A stretch of 64,000 bases of DNA. It comes from a bacterium. GTDB taxonomy: Bacteria; Bacillota_I; Bacilli_A; Izemoplasmatales; Izemoplasmataceae. The stretch covers positions 1 through 64,000 of the forward strand of contig JAGYLV010000003.1 in the NCBI GenBank assembly GCA_018400875.1, written 5' to 3'. Numbering within the stretch: position 1 is the stretch's first letter; each line of letters begins with the position of its first letter. Below the pieces are notes generated by a model. It was not told the DNA's origin, made no database searches, and saw only the letters and a program-made list of their open reading frames with translations. Shown piece by piece: positions 21,215 to 32,193 of the stretch. The translations under genes and the position numbers were made by a program.

Positions 21215-23284
21215 TTATTCGGAGCTATAGGATTGAATAATTTTGGGGACTAAGGTTTCTGGGACTTCTTCATACCGAGCAAATTGCCGCGTAAAAGCGC
21301 CACTGCCTTGGGTCATTGCTTTTAAATCCACGGTGTATTTGACAATTTCAGCTTCTGGGATTTCAGCGATGATTTTTTGGCGTCCGCCGTCTAAGGGTTC
21401 CATACCTAAGACCCGGCCACGGCGTTTATTTGCATCGCCCATGACCTCACCCACGTAGTCGTCTTTGACTGTCACTTCAACGCGCATAACGGGTTCTAAG
21501 ATGGTGGGTTTGACTTGATCTAAAGCGTTTTTGAAGGCTAAGTTGGCGGCCATTTTAAATGAAATTTCATTGGAATCAACATCATGATACGCCCCGTCAT
21601 AAAGCACCGCTCTAACCCCAATCACTGGAAAGCCCACGAGGGGTCCTTTTTGGAAGGTTTCAATCAGTCCTTTTTCCACGGCGGGGAAATAATTTTTTGG
21701 GACACTTCCGCCGTGAATTTCTTCGGTGAATTCGAATTCCTTTTCATTGGGATTTAGCGGTTCAAACCGCATCTTCACGACCCCAAATTGACCGGATCCG
21801 CCGGATTGTTTCTTATGACGCCCTTCCGCGTCACCTTTTTTCTTGATGGTTTCTCGGTAGACAATTTTCTGATCACTGGTGTCGACATCGAGTTTATAGA
21901 GGTTTCTCATTTTATCGACGATGTATCCGATGTGTGTGAGGCCTTGGCAGCCAATCAAAAGTTGGGCCGTTTCAGGGTTTCTAATGACTTCAACTGAGGG
22001 GTCTTCGAGTTTTAATTTGGCTAATACGGACGAAAGTTTATTGTCATCATTGGTGTTTTTTGGATGTATGCCCACATACATTGTGGGGGTTTGAAGCGTG
22101 GGTCCTTGGAATGCTAATGGTGCTTTTAAATCAGAGAGCGTTGCGCCCGTAGAGAGTTCTTCTACTTTGGCTAAGGCCCCAATATCGCCCGCACTGAGGG
22201 CGTCGACAGGGAGTTGTTCTTTTCCTCTTAAGGTAAAGATGTTGCCAACTTTAATTTTTTCACCACTGGAGAGTTTTACTTCCATACCCGAGCGTAAAAC
22301 CCCTGAGAACACTTTGATTAAACTGACAGCTCCCATGAATGGATCCACAGTCGTTTTGAATACATAGGCAGACAACGGTTCATCCACCGAAGTTTCCCGG
22401 GATATTTCTTCGCGTGTTTCTAAATCAAAGCCTACTTTCGGTTTTAAATCATTGGGAGCAGGCATAAAGTTTTTAATGATGTCTAACGAGGCATTGACCC
22501 CGATATCATGGTTGGCTGAACCGAAGACAACCGGTTTTAAATCACCGTCTAAAACCCCTTTGCGTAATCCTTCATAAATTTCTTCTTGGGTGAGGGTTTC
22601 CCCGGCGAAATGTTTATCAAATAAAGCTTCGCTGGTTTCCGCGACACTTTCCACAATCTTTTGACGAAGCGGTGCTACTTCGTCCATAAAAGCCGGTTCA
22701 ATCTCTTCGATATGACTGGACCCTCCTTCGTGGAGCTTTTCGTTCATATCGACTAAATTGACGTACCCTTTAAACGTTTCATCTTTCACGATGGGCCATA
22801 AGAAAGGCACCGCTTGATAGCCAATCACATCCCGAATGGAATCGATGATTTTTTCAAATTTAACGTTCGGTTGATCCATTTTATTGACGTAAATCACCGT
22901 GGGAATGTTGCGAATGTTTAATTCATTAAGGACGCGTTCTGAGCCAATATCAATGCCTTTGGTTCCATCAATGACTAAGACAGCCCCTTTCACCACGCTT
23001 AAAGCTTGATAAAGCTCATTGACGAATTCTTCATTCCCCGGGGTATCCAAAAAATTAATTTTGTAATCTTGGGTTTCTACCGGAATTAAACTGGTCGAAA
23101 ATGACGCCATTTTTTCATGCTCTTCAGGTAAAAAATCGGAAGTCGTCGACTGTGCTTCAACCGTTCCTTTAGCTGCTTTAGTGCCGGTTAAATAAAGAAC
23201 GGATTCTAAGAAACTGGTTTTACCGGTGCCGGAATGTCCGACCACCGCCACGGTTCTCATTTGGTTCACATCATACTGTTTCAT
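21215..23284 (-). CDS. elongation factor G-like paralog
   Basis: GHSGTGKTSF, DTPGNEEF, NKMD plus EF-G domains II-V; distinct from canonical fusA at 48077. Confidence 0.9.
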   Translation of the reverse strand: MKQYDVNQMRTVAVVGHSGTGKTSFLESVLYLTGTKAAKGTVEAQSTTSDFLPEEHEKMASFSTSLIPVETQDYKINFLDTPGNEEFVNELYQALSVVKGAVLVIDGTKGIDIGSERVLNELNIRNIPTVIYVNKMDQPNVKFEKIIDSIRDVIGYQAVPFLWPIVKDETFKGYVNLVDMNEKLHEGGSSHIEEIEPAFMDEVAPLRQKIVESVAETSEALFDKHFAGETLTQEEIYEGLRKGVLDGDLKPVVFGSANHDIGVNASLDIIKNFMPAPNDLKPKVGFDLETREEISRETSVDEPLSAYVFKTTVDPFMGAVSLIKVFSGVLRSGMEVKLSSGEKIKVGNIFTLRGKEQLPVDALSAGDIGALAKVEELSTGATLSDLKAPLAFQGPTLQTPTMYVGIHPKNTNDDNKLSSVLAKLKLEDPSVEVIRNPETAQLLIGCQGLTHIGYIVDKMRNLYKLDVDTSDQKIVYRETIKKKGDAEGRHKKQSGGSGQFGVVKMRFEPLNPNEKEFEFTEEIHGGSVPKNYFPAVEKGLIETFQKGPLVGFPVIGVRAVLYDGAYHDVDSNEISFKMAANLAFKNALDQVKPTILEPVMRVEVTVKDDYVGEVMGDANKRRGRVLGMEPLDGGRQKIIAEIPEAEIVKYTVDLKAMTQGSGAFTRQFARYEEVPETLVPKIIQSYSSE

Positions 23285-23471
23285 ACGCCCACCCTTTCTT
23301 GTCCATACGGTTTTTAAAGAAAATGTATGCCCTTACATTATAACAGTGATTATGCCTCCTTAACAGTCTAAAAATACGGATTTTCTCAGGAAGCACCAAA
23401 AAAGGCCGTGATAAATGATATTATAATGAGCGTATCGTACCCCATGAATTTTAGAAAAAGAGGCCCTTATA

Positions 23472-24086
23472 ATGACTAAATCTTTCATAACGTTTGAAGG
23501 TCCAGAAGGATCCGGAAAAACGTCGGTGATAAAAGAAGTAGAAGCCGTCCTTAAAGCGCAAAATATCGATGTGATTGTCACCCGTGAACCCGGTGGTGTG
23601 GCGCTGAGTGAACGCATCCGTTCACTCTTACTTGATTTTGTGGATGAAAAAATGGACGCCAGAACTGAAGCGATGTTATTCGCTGCATCTAGACGTCAAC
23701 ATGTCGTAGAAGTTATTCGCCCTGCCTTAGAAGCCGGCAAAGTCGTTTTATGTGATCGCTACATTGATTCATCACTTGCCTATCAAGGGGTTGCTAGAGA
23801 TTTAGGCATTGAAGAAGTCTATGCGCTTAATTTATTTGCGATTGAAGATCTCATCCCTGATTTAACCGTGTTTATTGATGTAAAACCGGAAGTGGGATTA
23901 TCCCGCGTCCGGTCGAATCAACGCAATATGGACCGGTTGGATTTAGAGACCCTAGAATTCCACCAAAAAGTCTATGAGGGGTACTTACAACTCGCTGAAT
24001 TAGAACCGGACCGGATTAAAGTCATCAACGGTGAACAAGCGATTGAAGATGTGTCCAAAGACGCCCTCAAAGAAATTATGAAATAA
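23472..24086 (+). CDS. tmk: thymidylate kinase
   Basis: FITFEGPEGSGKTSVIKEV; VTREPGGVALSERIR; DRYIDSSLAYQG. Confidence 0.96.
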   Translation: MTKSFITFEGPEGSGKTSVIKEVEAVLKAQNIDVIVTREPGGVALSERIRSLLLDFVDEKMDARTEAMLFAASRRQHVVEVIRPALEAGKVVLCDRYIDSSLAYQGVARDLGIEEVYALNLFAIEDLIPDLTVFIDVKPEVGLSRVRSNQRNMDRLDLETLEFHQKVYEGYLQLAELEPDRIKVINGEQAIEDVSKDALKEIMK

Positions 24087-24088
24087 GG

Positions 24089-25072
24089 ATGACTATGGCT
24101 GACATTCCTCCCATTCATTCCATGCATGAAGCGCCGTTAAAACAGATAAAAAAAGGACTGGCAAAGTCCCGTCTTTCGCATGCGATTATTTTGGAGGGAT
24201 CCGCCGATGTAGCCATTCAAGATTTAGCCTTGCATATCGCCGCTGAAATCTTTTGTGGCTCCCAAAACCCTTGTGATAAAGATGCTCGGATATTTCATCT
24301 AACGCACCCTAATATCAAGGTGATTGAATCGAGTAAATCGTCCATAGCCAAAGATGACATTATCGCTTTGCAGCATGATTTTAACCAAACGGCTGTGGAA
24401 GATGGCCCCAAAGTTTATATCATCTTTGAAGCGGAAAAAATGAATGGATATGCGGCCAATGCCTTACTCAAATTTTTGGAAGAACCGCACGCCAATATCT
24501 ATGGCATTCTAGTGACCCAAGATGCCCTTTCACTCTTGCCAACAATCCTTTCAAGAAGCCAACTCATTTCCGTCAAATCCGTGCCCAGTCAACTCGTATT
24601 TGAAGCCCTTTTAGAAGCCGGTTATGAGCGGCAGCCAGCCGCCATTGCAAGTGTGTTATGGCAAGATGTTAAACGCGCCAAAGATCACTTGGATTTAGAT
24701 GAATTCAATCAACTGCTTGATCAAATTCCCACCTTGTTAGATTTCACAAAAAAGCCCCAATCCGTACTTAAAAAAATGCGTGATTTGTGGCCTGATTTAG
24801 ACCGGGATAAACCTATGGTATTGCTATTTTTAGATCTCATCATGCTCTATCTTAAAGACCTCTTATATGCTAAACTAGAAGTAAGTGATAAAGCGTTATT
24901 TAGCGATGCAAAATTAACGCTTGAAGCGACGGCTGAGCATTATGATCAGGCCACGCTTGTATCCATGTGGGCAGAAACGTTGGCCCTTAAAGAAAAGTGT
25001 GAAAAACCCATTCATCTAAGCCTAGCCCTAGATAATTGGGCGTTGATGATGGAAAGAGGCGATGTCATTTGA
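24089..25072 (+). CDS. holB: DNA polymerase III delta' subunit
   Basis: AEKMNGYAANALLKFLEEPHANIYGILVT; SRSQ; tmk neighbour. Confidence 0.9.
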   Translation: MTMADIPPIHSMHEAPLKQIKKGLAKSRLSHAIILEGSADVAIQDLALHIAAEIFCGSQNPCDKDARIFHLTHPNIKVIESSKSSIAKDDIIALQHDFNQTAVEDGPKVYIIFEAEKMNGYAANALLKFLEEPHANIYGILVTQDALSLLPTILSRSQLISVKSVPSQLVFEALLEAGYERQPAAIASVLWQDVKRAKDHLDLDEFNQLLDQIPTLLDFTKKPQSVLKKMRDLWPDLDRDKPMVLLFLDLIMLYLKDLLYAKLEVSDKALFSDAKLTLEATAEHYDQATLVSMWAETLALKEKCEKPIHLSLALDNWALMMERGDVI

Positions 25073-25881
25073 AAAAAAATGTGATTGGTATTCGGTTTCA
25101 ACTAGTGGGAAAAAAATATTATTTTGACCCCCAAGATTCGCCCTATGAACGGGGTGAAAAAATCGTTGTGGAAACCGTCCGAGGGTTAGAACTCGCCGAG
25201 GTCATTGAGCCCGAAGTCACATTGGTTGATGATCCATTAATTGATACAGTCAAACCGGTCTTAAGACGGGCGACGGGTGATGACATTAAAGCCTACGAAG
25301 AAAACCAAAATGCCATCCCTGATATTTTAGACCATACGCAGTCCTTGATTGATAAGCACGCTTTAACCATGAAGCTTTTAAATGCGTCTTACACGCTTGA
25401 TCGTTCCAAGTTACTGATTGAATTTTACGCCGAGGGCCGCGTCGATTTTAGACACTTAGTGAAGGATTTAGCGTATCAATTTAAAACGCGCATTGAACTC
25501 AAACAAGTCGGTTCCAGAGATTCTGCAAAACACTTAGGAGGCATTGGCCCGTGTGGGCTAATTCTTTGCTGCAACACGTTCTTAGGTGAATTTGATGCGG
25601 TCTCGATTAAAATGGCAAAAAACCAAAACTTAGCGTTAAATCCTGTCAATATCTCTGGGCTGTGTGGGAAGTTGCTGTGTTGTTTACGTTACGAAGATGA
25701 CATGTATACCACCAGCCGTAAAGGCATGCCTAAAGAGCGGTCTATAATCACCGCCAAAGATGGAAAAGGAAAAGTCCTTTCCATGAACATCTTAGAACGG
25801 ACGGTCCGGGTGTATATCGAAGATAAAGGCGTTCACACCTACAACGTCGATGAGCTCATCGAGACCCGTGATACATATTAA
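25069..25881 (+). CDS. ricT: RicT/YaaT-type PSP1 C-terminal domain protein (TTG start)
   Basis: HLGGIGPCGLILCCNTFLGEF, NPVNISGLCGKLLCCLRYE. Confidence 0.92.
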   Translation: MKKNVIGIRFQLVGKKYYFDPQDSPYERGEKIVVETVRGLELAEVIEPEVTLVDDPLIDTVKPVLRRATGDDIKAYEENQNAIPDILDHTQSLIDKHALTMKLLNASYTLDRSKLLIEFYAEGRVDFRHLVKDLAYQFKTRIELKQVGSRDSAKHLGGIGPCGLILCCNTFLGEFDAVSIKMAKNQNLALNPVNISGLCGKLLCCLRYEDDMYTTSRKGMPKERSIITAKDGKGKVLSMNILERTVRVYIEDKGVHTYNVDELIETRDTY

Positions 25882-26618
25882 TGATTCCGATTGAAACGCA
25901 TTATCTACTCGGCATGCAAACCCTGAAAATTCAGCAAGACTCAGATTATCTTCCATTTTCTCTGGATTCAATCTTACTTGCTGATTTTTTTACCGAAAAA
26001 AAACGCATGCAATCCATCCTTGATATGGGGTGTGGAGCCGGCCCAATCCCCCTGTATTTAACCACCAAATCAAAGCTGCCCATCACCGGCATTGACATTC
26101 AAAAGCCGCTCATTGAATTGGCCAAGCAAAACGCCCAAATCAATCAATTGGAGAATCAATTAACGTTTCTTGAAGCCGACATTAAAGCCATCCATCAAAC
26201 TTTCAAATCCCAATCGTTTGATGCGGTTATTGTGAATCCACCATTTTTTAAAATGCATGAAAGAAGTCCCTTGAATGATCAAGAAACCAAACGCATCATG
26301 CGCCATGAATGGAAAGTGACATGGGATGACATTTTACAGGCATCTAAATACGTATTAACGAATCAAGGCCAGCTGTTTTTCGTTCACCGTGTAGACCGTT
26401 TCAGTGAAATATTAGAGCGTTTAAACCACCATGATTTCACGGTTAAACGAATGCGATTTGTGTACCCTAAAGCCAAGAAAAACGCGACCTCTTTTTTAGT
26501 CGAAGCCACCCTTAAAGGTAATGTTGGACTGACCTTAGAACCTCCTTTGATCGTCCATGACGATGACGATGAGTATACCCAAGAAGTAAGACAAATTTTT
26601 CATTATGAGGACCGATAA
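25881..26618 (+). CDS. TrmN6-type tRNA1(Val) (adenine37-N6)-methyltransferase
   Basis: DMGCGAGPIPLYL, NPPFFK; syntenic with yabB. Confidence 0.87.
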   Translation: MIPIETHYLLGMQTLKIQQDSDYLPFSLDSILLADFFTEKKRMQSILDMGCGAGPIPLYLTTKSKLPITGIDIQKPLIELAKQNAQINQLENQLTFLEADIKAIHQTFKSQSFDAVIVNPPFFKMHERSPLNDQETKRIMRHEWKVTWDDILQASKYVLTNQGQLFFVHRVDRFSEILERLNHHDFTVKRMRFVYPKAKKNATSFLVEATLKGNVGLTLEPPLIVHDDDDEYTQEVRQIFHYEDR

Positions 26619-27458
26619 ATGGCAAGCGGAACACTCTATTTGGTATCCACCCCGATCGGTAATTTATCGGACATGACCTACCGGGCCGTGGAGACATTAA
26701 AGGCAGTAGAAATTATCTACGCCGAAGACACTAGACAAACCAAAAAGCTGCTCAATCATTACGAAATCACCACCCGTTTAGACAGTTATCATCAGCACAA
26801 TGAAATGGGCAAAAGTGATCACGTAATTCAGTTGGTGCAATCGGGAAAATCGGTCGCCTTAGTTTCGGATGCGGGGACTCCCAGGTTATCAGACCCAGGG
26901 GATACCTTGATTCAAAAAGCCTACGAAGCAGAGATAAGCGTTTGTCCCATTCCTGGTGCGTCCGCCTTACTCAGCGCGCTCGTATCGAGCCCATTTCCGA
27001 TGGGTGAATTTACGTTTATTGGGTTTATCCCCACGCAAAAAAAAGCCCAGAAAATCCTATTTAAGAGGCTCCGAGAAATGCCTGGTTTGTTCGTTTTTTA
27101 TGAAGCACCTCACCGGATTAATGCCACATTAAAAGCCCTTTTTGAAGGGCTTGGCAGCCGGGCTATTTATGTGGGCCGTGAACTGACGAAAAAGTTCGAA
27201 GAACACGTTTTAATGACCTTGTCTGAAAACCTTGAAATCAGCGCGCCTAAAGGGGAATATGTTATCATAGTCGAAGGCGATGAAGCCCCTTTAGAACTGG
27301 GGGATGATTACATCGCGCACGTTGAACTTTTACTGGCGGATGGACTGTCAGAAAAAGATGCCATTAAACAAGTCGCGACCCTGAGAAACTTGAAAAAAAA
27401 CACCGTCTACATGGCGTATCAACGTTATAAGAAAGAGGATGACCATGGCTCAATCTAA
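26619..27458 (+). CDS. rsmI: 16S rRNA (cytidine1402-2'-O)-methyltransferase
   Basis: LYLVSTPIGNLSDMTYRAVETLK, SDAGTPRLSDPG, FYEAPHR. Confidence 0.96.
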   Translation: MASGTLYLVSTPIGNLSDMTYRAVETLKAVEIIYAEDTRQTKKLLNHYEITTRLDSYHQHNEMGKSDHVIQLVQSGKSVALVSDAGTPRLSDPGDTLIQKAYEAEISVCPIPGASALLSALVSSPFPMGEFTFIGFIPTQKKAQKILFKRLREMPGLFVFYEAPHRINATLKALFEGLGSRAIYVGRELTKKFEEHVLMTLSENLEISAPKGEYVIIVEGDEAPLELGDDYIAHVELLLADGLSEKDAIKQVATLRNLKKNTVYMAYQRYKKEDDHGSI

Positions 27459-29376
27459 GACTTTTTATATCACCACGCCGATTTATTATCCCAGCGGTAA
27501 AATGCATATTGGTAATGCATATACCACGCTATTTTGTGACGTTTTAAAACGGTATAAATCCGCCCAAGGGTACGATACTTACTACCTAACAGGCATGGAT
27601 GAACACGGAAAAAAAGTGGAATCAGCCGCGTTAGAAGCCGGGCTTTCAGCGCAAGATCATGTCGATCAAATTGCCGAGGATACCAAAGCCTTGTGGTCGC
27701 TTATGGATATCGAATATGACGACTTTATTCGGACGACCGAAAAAAGACATAAAACTGTGGTTCAAACATTTTTTGAACAACTCCTCAAACAAAAAGACAT
27801 TTATTTGGGCCATTACGAAGGGCATTATTGCATGCACTGTGAATCGTTTTTTACCGAAACGCAAGTGGGTGAAGATCACCTCTGTCCAGACTGCGGAAGA
27901 CCGACCCAAATCCTGCAAGAAGAAAGTTATTTCTTAAAGTTATCTAAATATTCGAAAAAGCTGCATGATTTTATCACCGAGAACCCTGATTTCATTCAAC
28001 CCGAATCGCGCCGTAATGAAGTGTTATCTTTCATCGAAGGCGGTTTAAATGATTTGAGCGTTTCCCGGACCACCTTTGATTGGGGCATCAAGGTTGTTTC
28101 TGATCCCAAGCACGTGGTGTATGTATGGTTGGATGCGCTGACGAATTATGTGTCCGCCTTAGGGGTATTGGATCAAGACCCAATGTTATTTGATAAATAC
28201 TGGAATGGCGATGAAGTGCTCCATGTCGTCGGCAAAGACATCCTCAGATTCCACGCCATTTATTGGCCGATTATGTTGATGGCTTTAGACATCCCCATCA
28301 CATTTAAGCTGTATGCCCACGGTTGGTACATGATGAAAGACGGCAAAATGAGTAAATCCAAAGGGGGCGCGATTTATCCGGAACCCTTTATCAAACGGTA
28401 TGGCCTGGATGCGATGCGGTATTACATGATGCGTGAACTTCCCTTTGGAGGCGATGGGTTATTTGCGCCCGATGCTTTCTTAGAAAGAACAAACTTTGAT
28501 CTCGCCAATGATTTTGGCAATTTGCTCAACCGTTCGGTGGCCATGGTCAATCAATATTTTGCGGGAGAAGTTGCGCAAAAAAATGCGCAAACACCGTTTG
28601 ACACTGAGTTAGAAGCAAAAGTTGAACAAACCGTTAAAACGTACGATCATTTGATGGATGCGTATAAACCGGCTGATGCCTTGGGAGAGGTTTTTAGTTT
28701 GATTTCCCGGGCGAATAAATACATCGATGAGACGACCCCTTGGGTACTCGCCAAAGACCCTGCGCAAAAAGATGTGTTGGAAGATACGCTTTATCATCTC
28801 GTCGAATCGTTGAGAATCATTGGGATATTATTGCATCCAGTGATGCCCGAGGCTGCGTCCCAACTTTTCGATTATTTAAATGTCTCAAGTGATCACCAAA
28901 CCTTTGAGAGCCGCGTGTTCGGGCACCACCCGATTTATCGCGTGGCGAAAAAAGTAACGCCATTATTTCCGAGGTTGGATGTGGAAAAAGAACTCGCGCA
29001 CTTAAAAGATTCATCCCCCGCTAAAAAAGCGCCAAAAATAGAGCCTCTTAAAGATGAAATCCTCATCGATGATTTTGCGAAACTCGATCTTCGAGTGGGT
29101 GTCGTCATCGCCTGTAAAGCCCACGAAAACGCCGATCGATTACTCGTGTCAACCGTCGATCTTGGCGAAGAAAAACCCCGCCAAATCGTCTCGGGTATTG
29201 CGGGACATTATTCGCCTGAGGCGATGGTGGGGAAAAAAGTCATCGTCGTCGCCAATTTAAAACCGGTCACATTAAGAGGCGAATTATCCGAGGGGATGCT
29301 TTTAGCGGGGTCTAATGCCAAAGCATTAGAAGTGGTTGAACTCAAAACGCTCAATCCCGGTGATTTAGTAAAATAA
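27445..29376 (+). CDS. metG: methionyl-tRNA synthetase with C-terminal tRNA-binding domain
   Basis: TTPIYYPSGKMHIGNAYTT, KMSKSKG, C-terminal DLRVGVV...KPVTLRGELSEGMLLA. Confidence 0.97.
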   Translation: MAQSKTFYITTPIYYPSGKMHIGNAYTTLFCDVLKRYKSAQGYDTYYLTGMDEHGKKVESAALEAGLSAQDHVDQIAEDTKALWSLMDIEYDDFIRTTEKRHKTVVQTFFEQLLKQKDIYLGHYEGHYCMHCESFFTETQVGEDHLCPDCGRPTQILQEESYFLKLSKYSKKLHDFITENPDFIQPESRRNEVLSFIEGGLNDLSVSRTTFDWGIKVVSDPKHVVYVWLDALTNYVSALGVLDQDPMLFDKYWNGDEVLHVVGKDILRFHAIYWPIMLMALDIPITFKLYAHGWYMMKDGKMSKSKGGAIYPEPFIKRYGLDAMRYYMMRELPFGGDGLFAPDAFLERTNFDLANDFGNLLNRSVAMVNQYFAGEVAQKNAQTPFDTELEAKVEQTVKTYDHLMDAYKPADALGEVFSLISRANKYIDETTPWVLAKDPAQKDVLEDTLYHLVESLRIIGILLHPVMPEAASQLFDYLNVSSDHQTFESRVFGHHPIYRVAKKVTPLFPRLDVEKELAHLKDSSPAKKAPKIEPLKDEILIDDFAKLDLRVGVVIACKAHENADRLLVSTVDLGEEKPRQIVSGIAGHYSPEAMVGKKVIVVANLKPVTLRGELSEGMLLAGSNAKALEVVELKTLNPGDLVK

Positions 29377-29390
29377 AGCGCTTTTTCCGT

Positions 29391-29419
29391 TTGACATATG
29401 GCGAGCGCTGGGCTATTAT
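29391..29419 (+). promoter_or_regulatory. promoter for rplM-rpsI
   Basis: TTGACA - 17 nt - TATTAT. Confidence 0.8.
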
Positions 29420-29483
29420 ATTGTCCGGTACATTTTTAACTCCACACTTTTTAGCCCTCACAATATTCTAATAGGAGGCTGCT

Positions 29484-29918
29484 ATGAAAACATTCATGGC
29501 TAACAAAAGTACGATTAACCGAGAATGGTTGGTCGTCGACGCCGCAGGCAAACGCCTCGGTCGCATTTCCACAGAAGTTGCTTCCTTGTTGCGAGGCAAA
29601 CACAAACCTACTTATACGCCGCATGTCGATACGGGCGATTACGTCGTCATTATCAACGCGGATAAAGTAGAACTGACCGGTAGCAAATGGGATCAAAAGA
29701 AATATTACTCACACTCTCAATATCCAGGCGGACTTCGCGAGATGAGCGCCAGAGTGTTACGTGATAAATTCCCAGAACGCTTACTGGAAAAAGCAATTAA
29801 AGGTATGTTACCCAAAGGAACACTCGGCAAAGAGATGTTCAAAAAATGTTTTGTATATGCGAGTGATACGCATCCCCATGCGGCTCAAAAACCTGTCGTG
29901 TATACACTGAAAGGTTAG
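29484..29918 (+). CDS. rplM: 50S ribosomal protein L13
   Basis: [42 protein letters not shown]. Confidence 0.98.
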   Translation: MKTFMANKSTINREWLVVDAAGKRLGRISTEVASLLRGKHKPTYTPHVDTGDYVVIINADKVELTGSKWDQKKYYSHSQYPGGLREMSARVLRDKFPERLLEKAIKGMLPKGTLGKEMFKKCFVYASDTHPHAAQKPVVYTLKG

Positions 29919-29928
29919 GAGGGCACAC

Positions 29929-30324
29929 ATGGCAAAAGAAGTCCATTATCGTGGCACAGGCCGTCGTAAACGCTCCATCGCACGCGTCATTATGACACCG
30001 GGCGCTGGAAAGTTTGAGATTAACGGTCGTTCATTTGAAGATTACGTGCCGTCTGCAGCGATTCGTTTAGACGTTTCGCAACCTCTCAGTCTGACCAGTA
30101 ACGAAGGAAATTTTGACATTTCCGTGAATGTTCAAGGCGGTGGAATCTCCGGTCAAGCCGGTGCGATTCGCTTAGGCTTAACACGGGCACTTCTTGAAGT
30201 GAATGCGGAATACCGCAAAGTGTTAAAACCGGCCGGGCTCATTACCCGCGACCCACGCGTGAAAGAACGGAAGAAATACGGACTTAAAAAAGCCCGTCGT
30301 TCTCCCCAATTCTCCAAACGTTAA
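29929..30324 (+). CDS. rpsI: 30S ribosomal protein S9
   Basis: [15 protein letters not shown]-terminal [12 protein letters not shown]. Confidence 0.98.
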   Translation: MAKEVHYRGTGRRKRSIARVIMTPGAGKFEINGRSFEDYVPSAAIRLDVSQPLSLTSNEGNFDISVNVQGGGISGQAGAIRLGLTRALLEVNAEYRKVLKPAGLITRDPRVKERKKYGLKKARRSPQFSKR

Positions 30325-30337
30325 TCAAAGTTCACTC

Positions 30338-30367
30338 AAAAGCACGGATTTTCCGTGCTTTTTTTAT
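30338..30367 (+). terminator. Rho-independent terminator after rpsI
   Basis: AAAAGCACGG ATTTT CCGTGCTTTTTTT. Confidence 0.9.
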
Positions 30368-30369
30368 GC

Positions 30370-30398
30370 TTGAAGGCCACTTCAAGACGTACTATAAT
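30370..30398 (+). promoter_or_regulatory. promoter for gltX
   Basis: TTGAAG - 17 nt - TATAAT. Confidence 0.75.
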
Positions 30399-30423
30399 AA
30401 AACACGTTCACAAGGAGGCGTTC

Positions 30424-31851
30424 ATGCCAAATCGCGTCAGATATGCACCCAGTCCCACCGGATTCTTACACATCGGAAACGCCCGGACTGCCCTATTCAA
30501 CTATTTGTTTGCTAAAAAAACCGGCGGTCAAATGATCGTCCGGATTGAAGACACCGATATTGCCCGCAATGTCGAAACCGGCATTGAAAGCCAACTCGAC
30601 ATGCTGAAGTGGCTCGGGGTAACGTGGGATGAATCCATCGATCAACCGGGGGATTATGGTCCTTACCGGCAATTAGAGCGTCTTGATCTTTATCAAAAGT
30701 ACGCCGATGAACTCATCAAGCAGGGTGTGGCCTATAAATGCTACTGCACCAAAGAAGAATTGGAAGCGGAAAAAGCCGAACAAATTGCCCGCGGAGAAGA
30801 TAAATATCATTATTCAAGAAAATGTCTTCACGCCCCCGTGCAGGATAAACCGTATTCCATTCGTTTTTTTGTACCCGAAAACACGTCTTACACGTTTAAC
30901 GATATTGTCAAAGGCGAAGTCACGTTTAAAAGCGAAGACATTGGCGATTGGGTGATGGTCAAACAAAATGGCATTCCGACTTATAACTTTGCGTGCGCCA
31001 TCGATGATCATTTGATGGCAATCTCCCATGTTTTAAGGGGCGAAGACCACATTACCAATACCCCCCGTCAAATGATGGTATTTGAGGCTTTAGGTTGGGA
31101 CATTCCCACGTATGGTCACATGACACTCATCGTCAACGCCGAAGGAAAGAAACTTTCCAAGCGTGATGGCGACATCATTCAGTTCATCGAACAATACAAA
31201 AACCTTGGCTACGTCCCCGAAGCCCTCTTTAACTTCATCGCGTTACTCGGGTTTTCACCGGGTGAACAAGAACTTTTAACGCCCGCTGAGCTGATTGAAG
31301 CGTTTGATCCCGATAAACTCTCCAATCATCCGGCCACTTTTGACCGGCAAAAACTCTTATACATCAATCATCAAACGTTAAAAAACCTTGATTTAGAAAC
31401 CTTTAAAACATATACGATGCCGTTTTTAAAAGACGCCGGTATCACCGAAGGTAAATCTGAAGCCTGGATTGAATCTTTACTGGCGGTCTTTCAAGAACGG
31501 ACGACCCACGGCGCAGAGATTGTCCCACTCGCCCACGAGTTCTTAGACGCCCCATTTAGTTGGGATGATGAGATGAAGACCTTGATGCAAGAAGAGGGAG
31601 TCAAGGCGCTTTTAGAAACGTTTAAAGACGGTCTGGATGAAGCCACCTTTACGCCGGACACCCTGAAAGCATGGATGAAAGAAAGCGGCGTACGCACCGG
31701 GTCCAAAGGCAAGATGCTCTTTATGCCACTACGCATTGCGACCACGGCCTCTATGCATGGTCCAGAACTTCCTAAGTTGATGCATTTACTGGGATTTGAA
31801 ACGACGATCAAGCGACTAGAAAAATCCCTTGAATGGCTGGTTAACTCTTAA
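30424..31851 (+). CDS. gltX: glutamyl-tRNA synthetase
   Basis: RYAPSPTGFLHIGNARTALFNYLFA; KLSKRDG. Confidence 0.97.
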   Translation: MPNRVRYAPSPTGFLHIGNARTALFNYLFAKKTGGQMIVRIEDTDIARNVETGIESQLDMLKWLGVTWDESIDQPGDYGPYRQLERLDLYQKYADELIKQGVAYKCYCTKEELEAEKAEQIARGEDKYHYSRKCLHAPVQDKPYSIRFFVPENTSYTFNDIVKGEVTFKSEDIGDWVMVKQNGIPTYNFACAIDDHLMAISHVLRGEDHITNTPRQMMVFEALGWDIPTYGHMTLIVNAEGKKLSKRDGDIIQFIEQYKNLGYVPEALFNFIALLGFSPGEQELLTPAELIEAFDPDKLSNHPATFDRQKLLYINHQTLKNLDLETFKTYTMPFLKDAGITEGKSEAWIESLLAVFQERTTHGAEIVPLAHEFLDAPFSWDDEMKTLMQEEGVKALLETFKDGLDEATFTPDTLKAWMKESGVRTGSKGKMLFMPLRIATTASMHGPELPKLMHLLGFETTIKRLEKSLEWLVNS

Positions 31852-31906
31852 ATTTTGTGTGATATAATATTTTATATTTTCAAATTCAAAGGAGATTTAT
31901 AGTTGC

Positions 31907-32110
31907 ATGACAGGTACTGTAAAATGGTTTAATGCCGAAAAAGGCTATGGCTTTATTACCGATGAAGAAGGTCAAGATATCTTCGTGCATTACAGCGCGA
32001 TTAATGGCGACGGATTCAAAACCTTAAACGAAGGTGAAAAAGTCACATTTGAAATCAACGACAGTGATCGTGGACCCCAAGCCGCAAACGTTGAACGCTT
32101 GGCGGAATAA
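31907..32110 (+). CDS. cold-shock protein
   Basis: [30 protein letters not shown]. Confidence 0.97.
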   Translation: MTGTVKWFNAEKGYGFITDEEGQDIFVHYSAINGDGFKTLNEGEKVTFEINDSDRGPQAANVERLAE

Positions 32111-32139
32111 CAGGGACAATCGGTCCCTGTTTTTTTTTA
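32109..32139 (+). terminator. Rho-independent terminator after csp
   Basis: AACAGGGAC AATC GGTCCCTGTTTTTTTT. Confidence 0.88.
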
Positions 32140-32193
32140 GCCCGCTCGTGGCGTGTGATACAATAAACATGAGTTTAAGAAAAGGTGATAACC

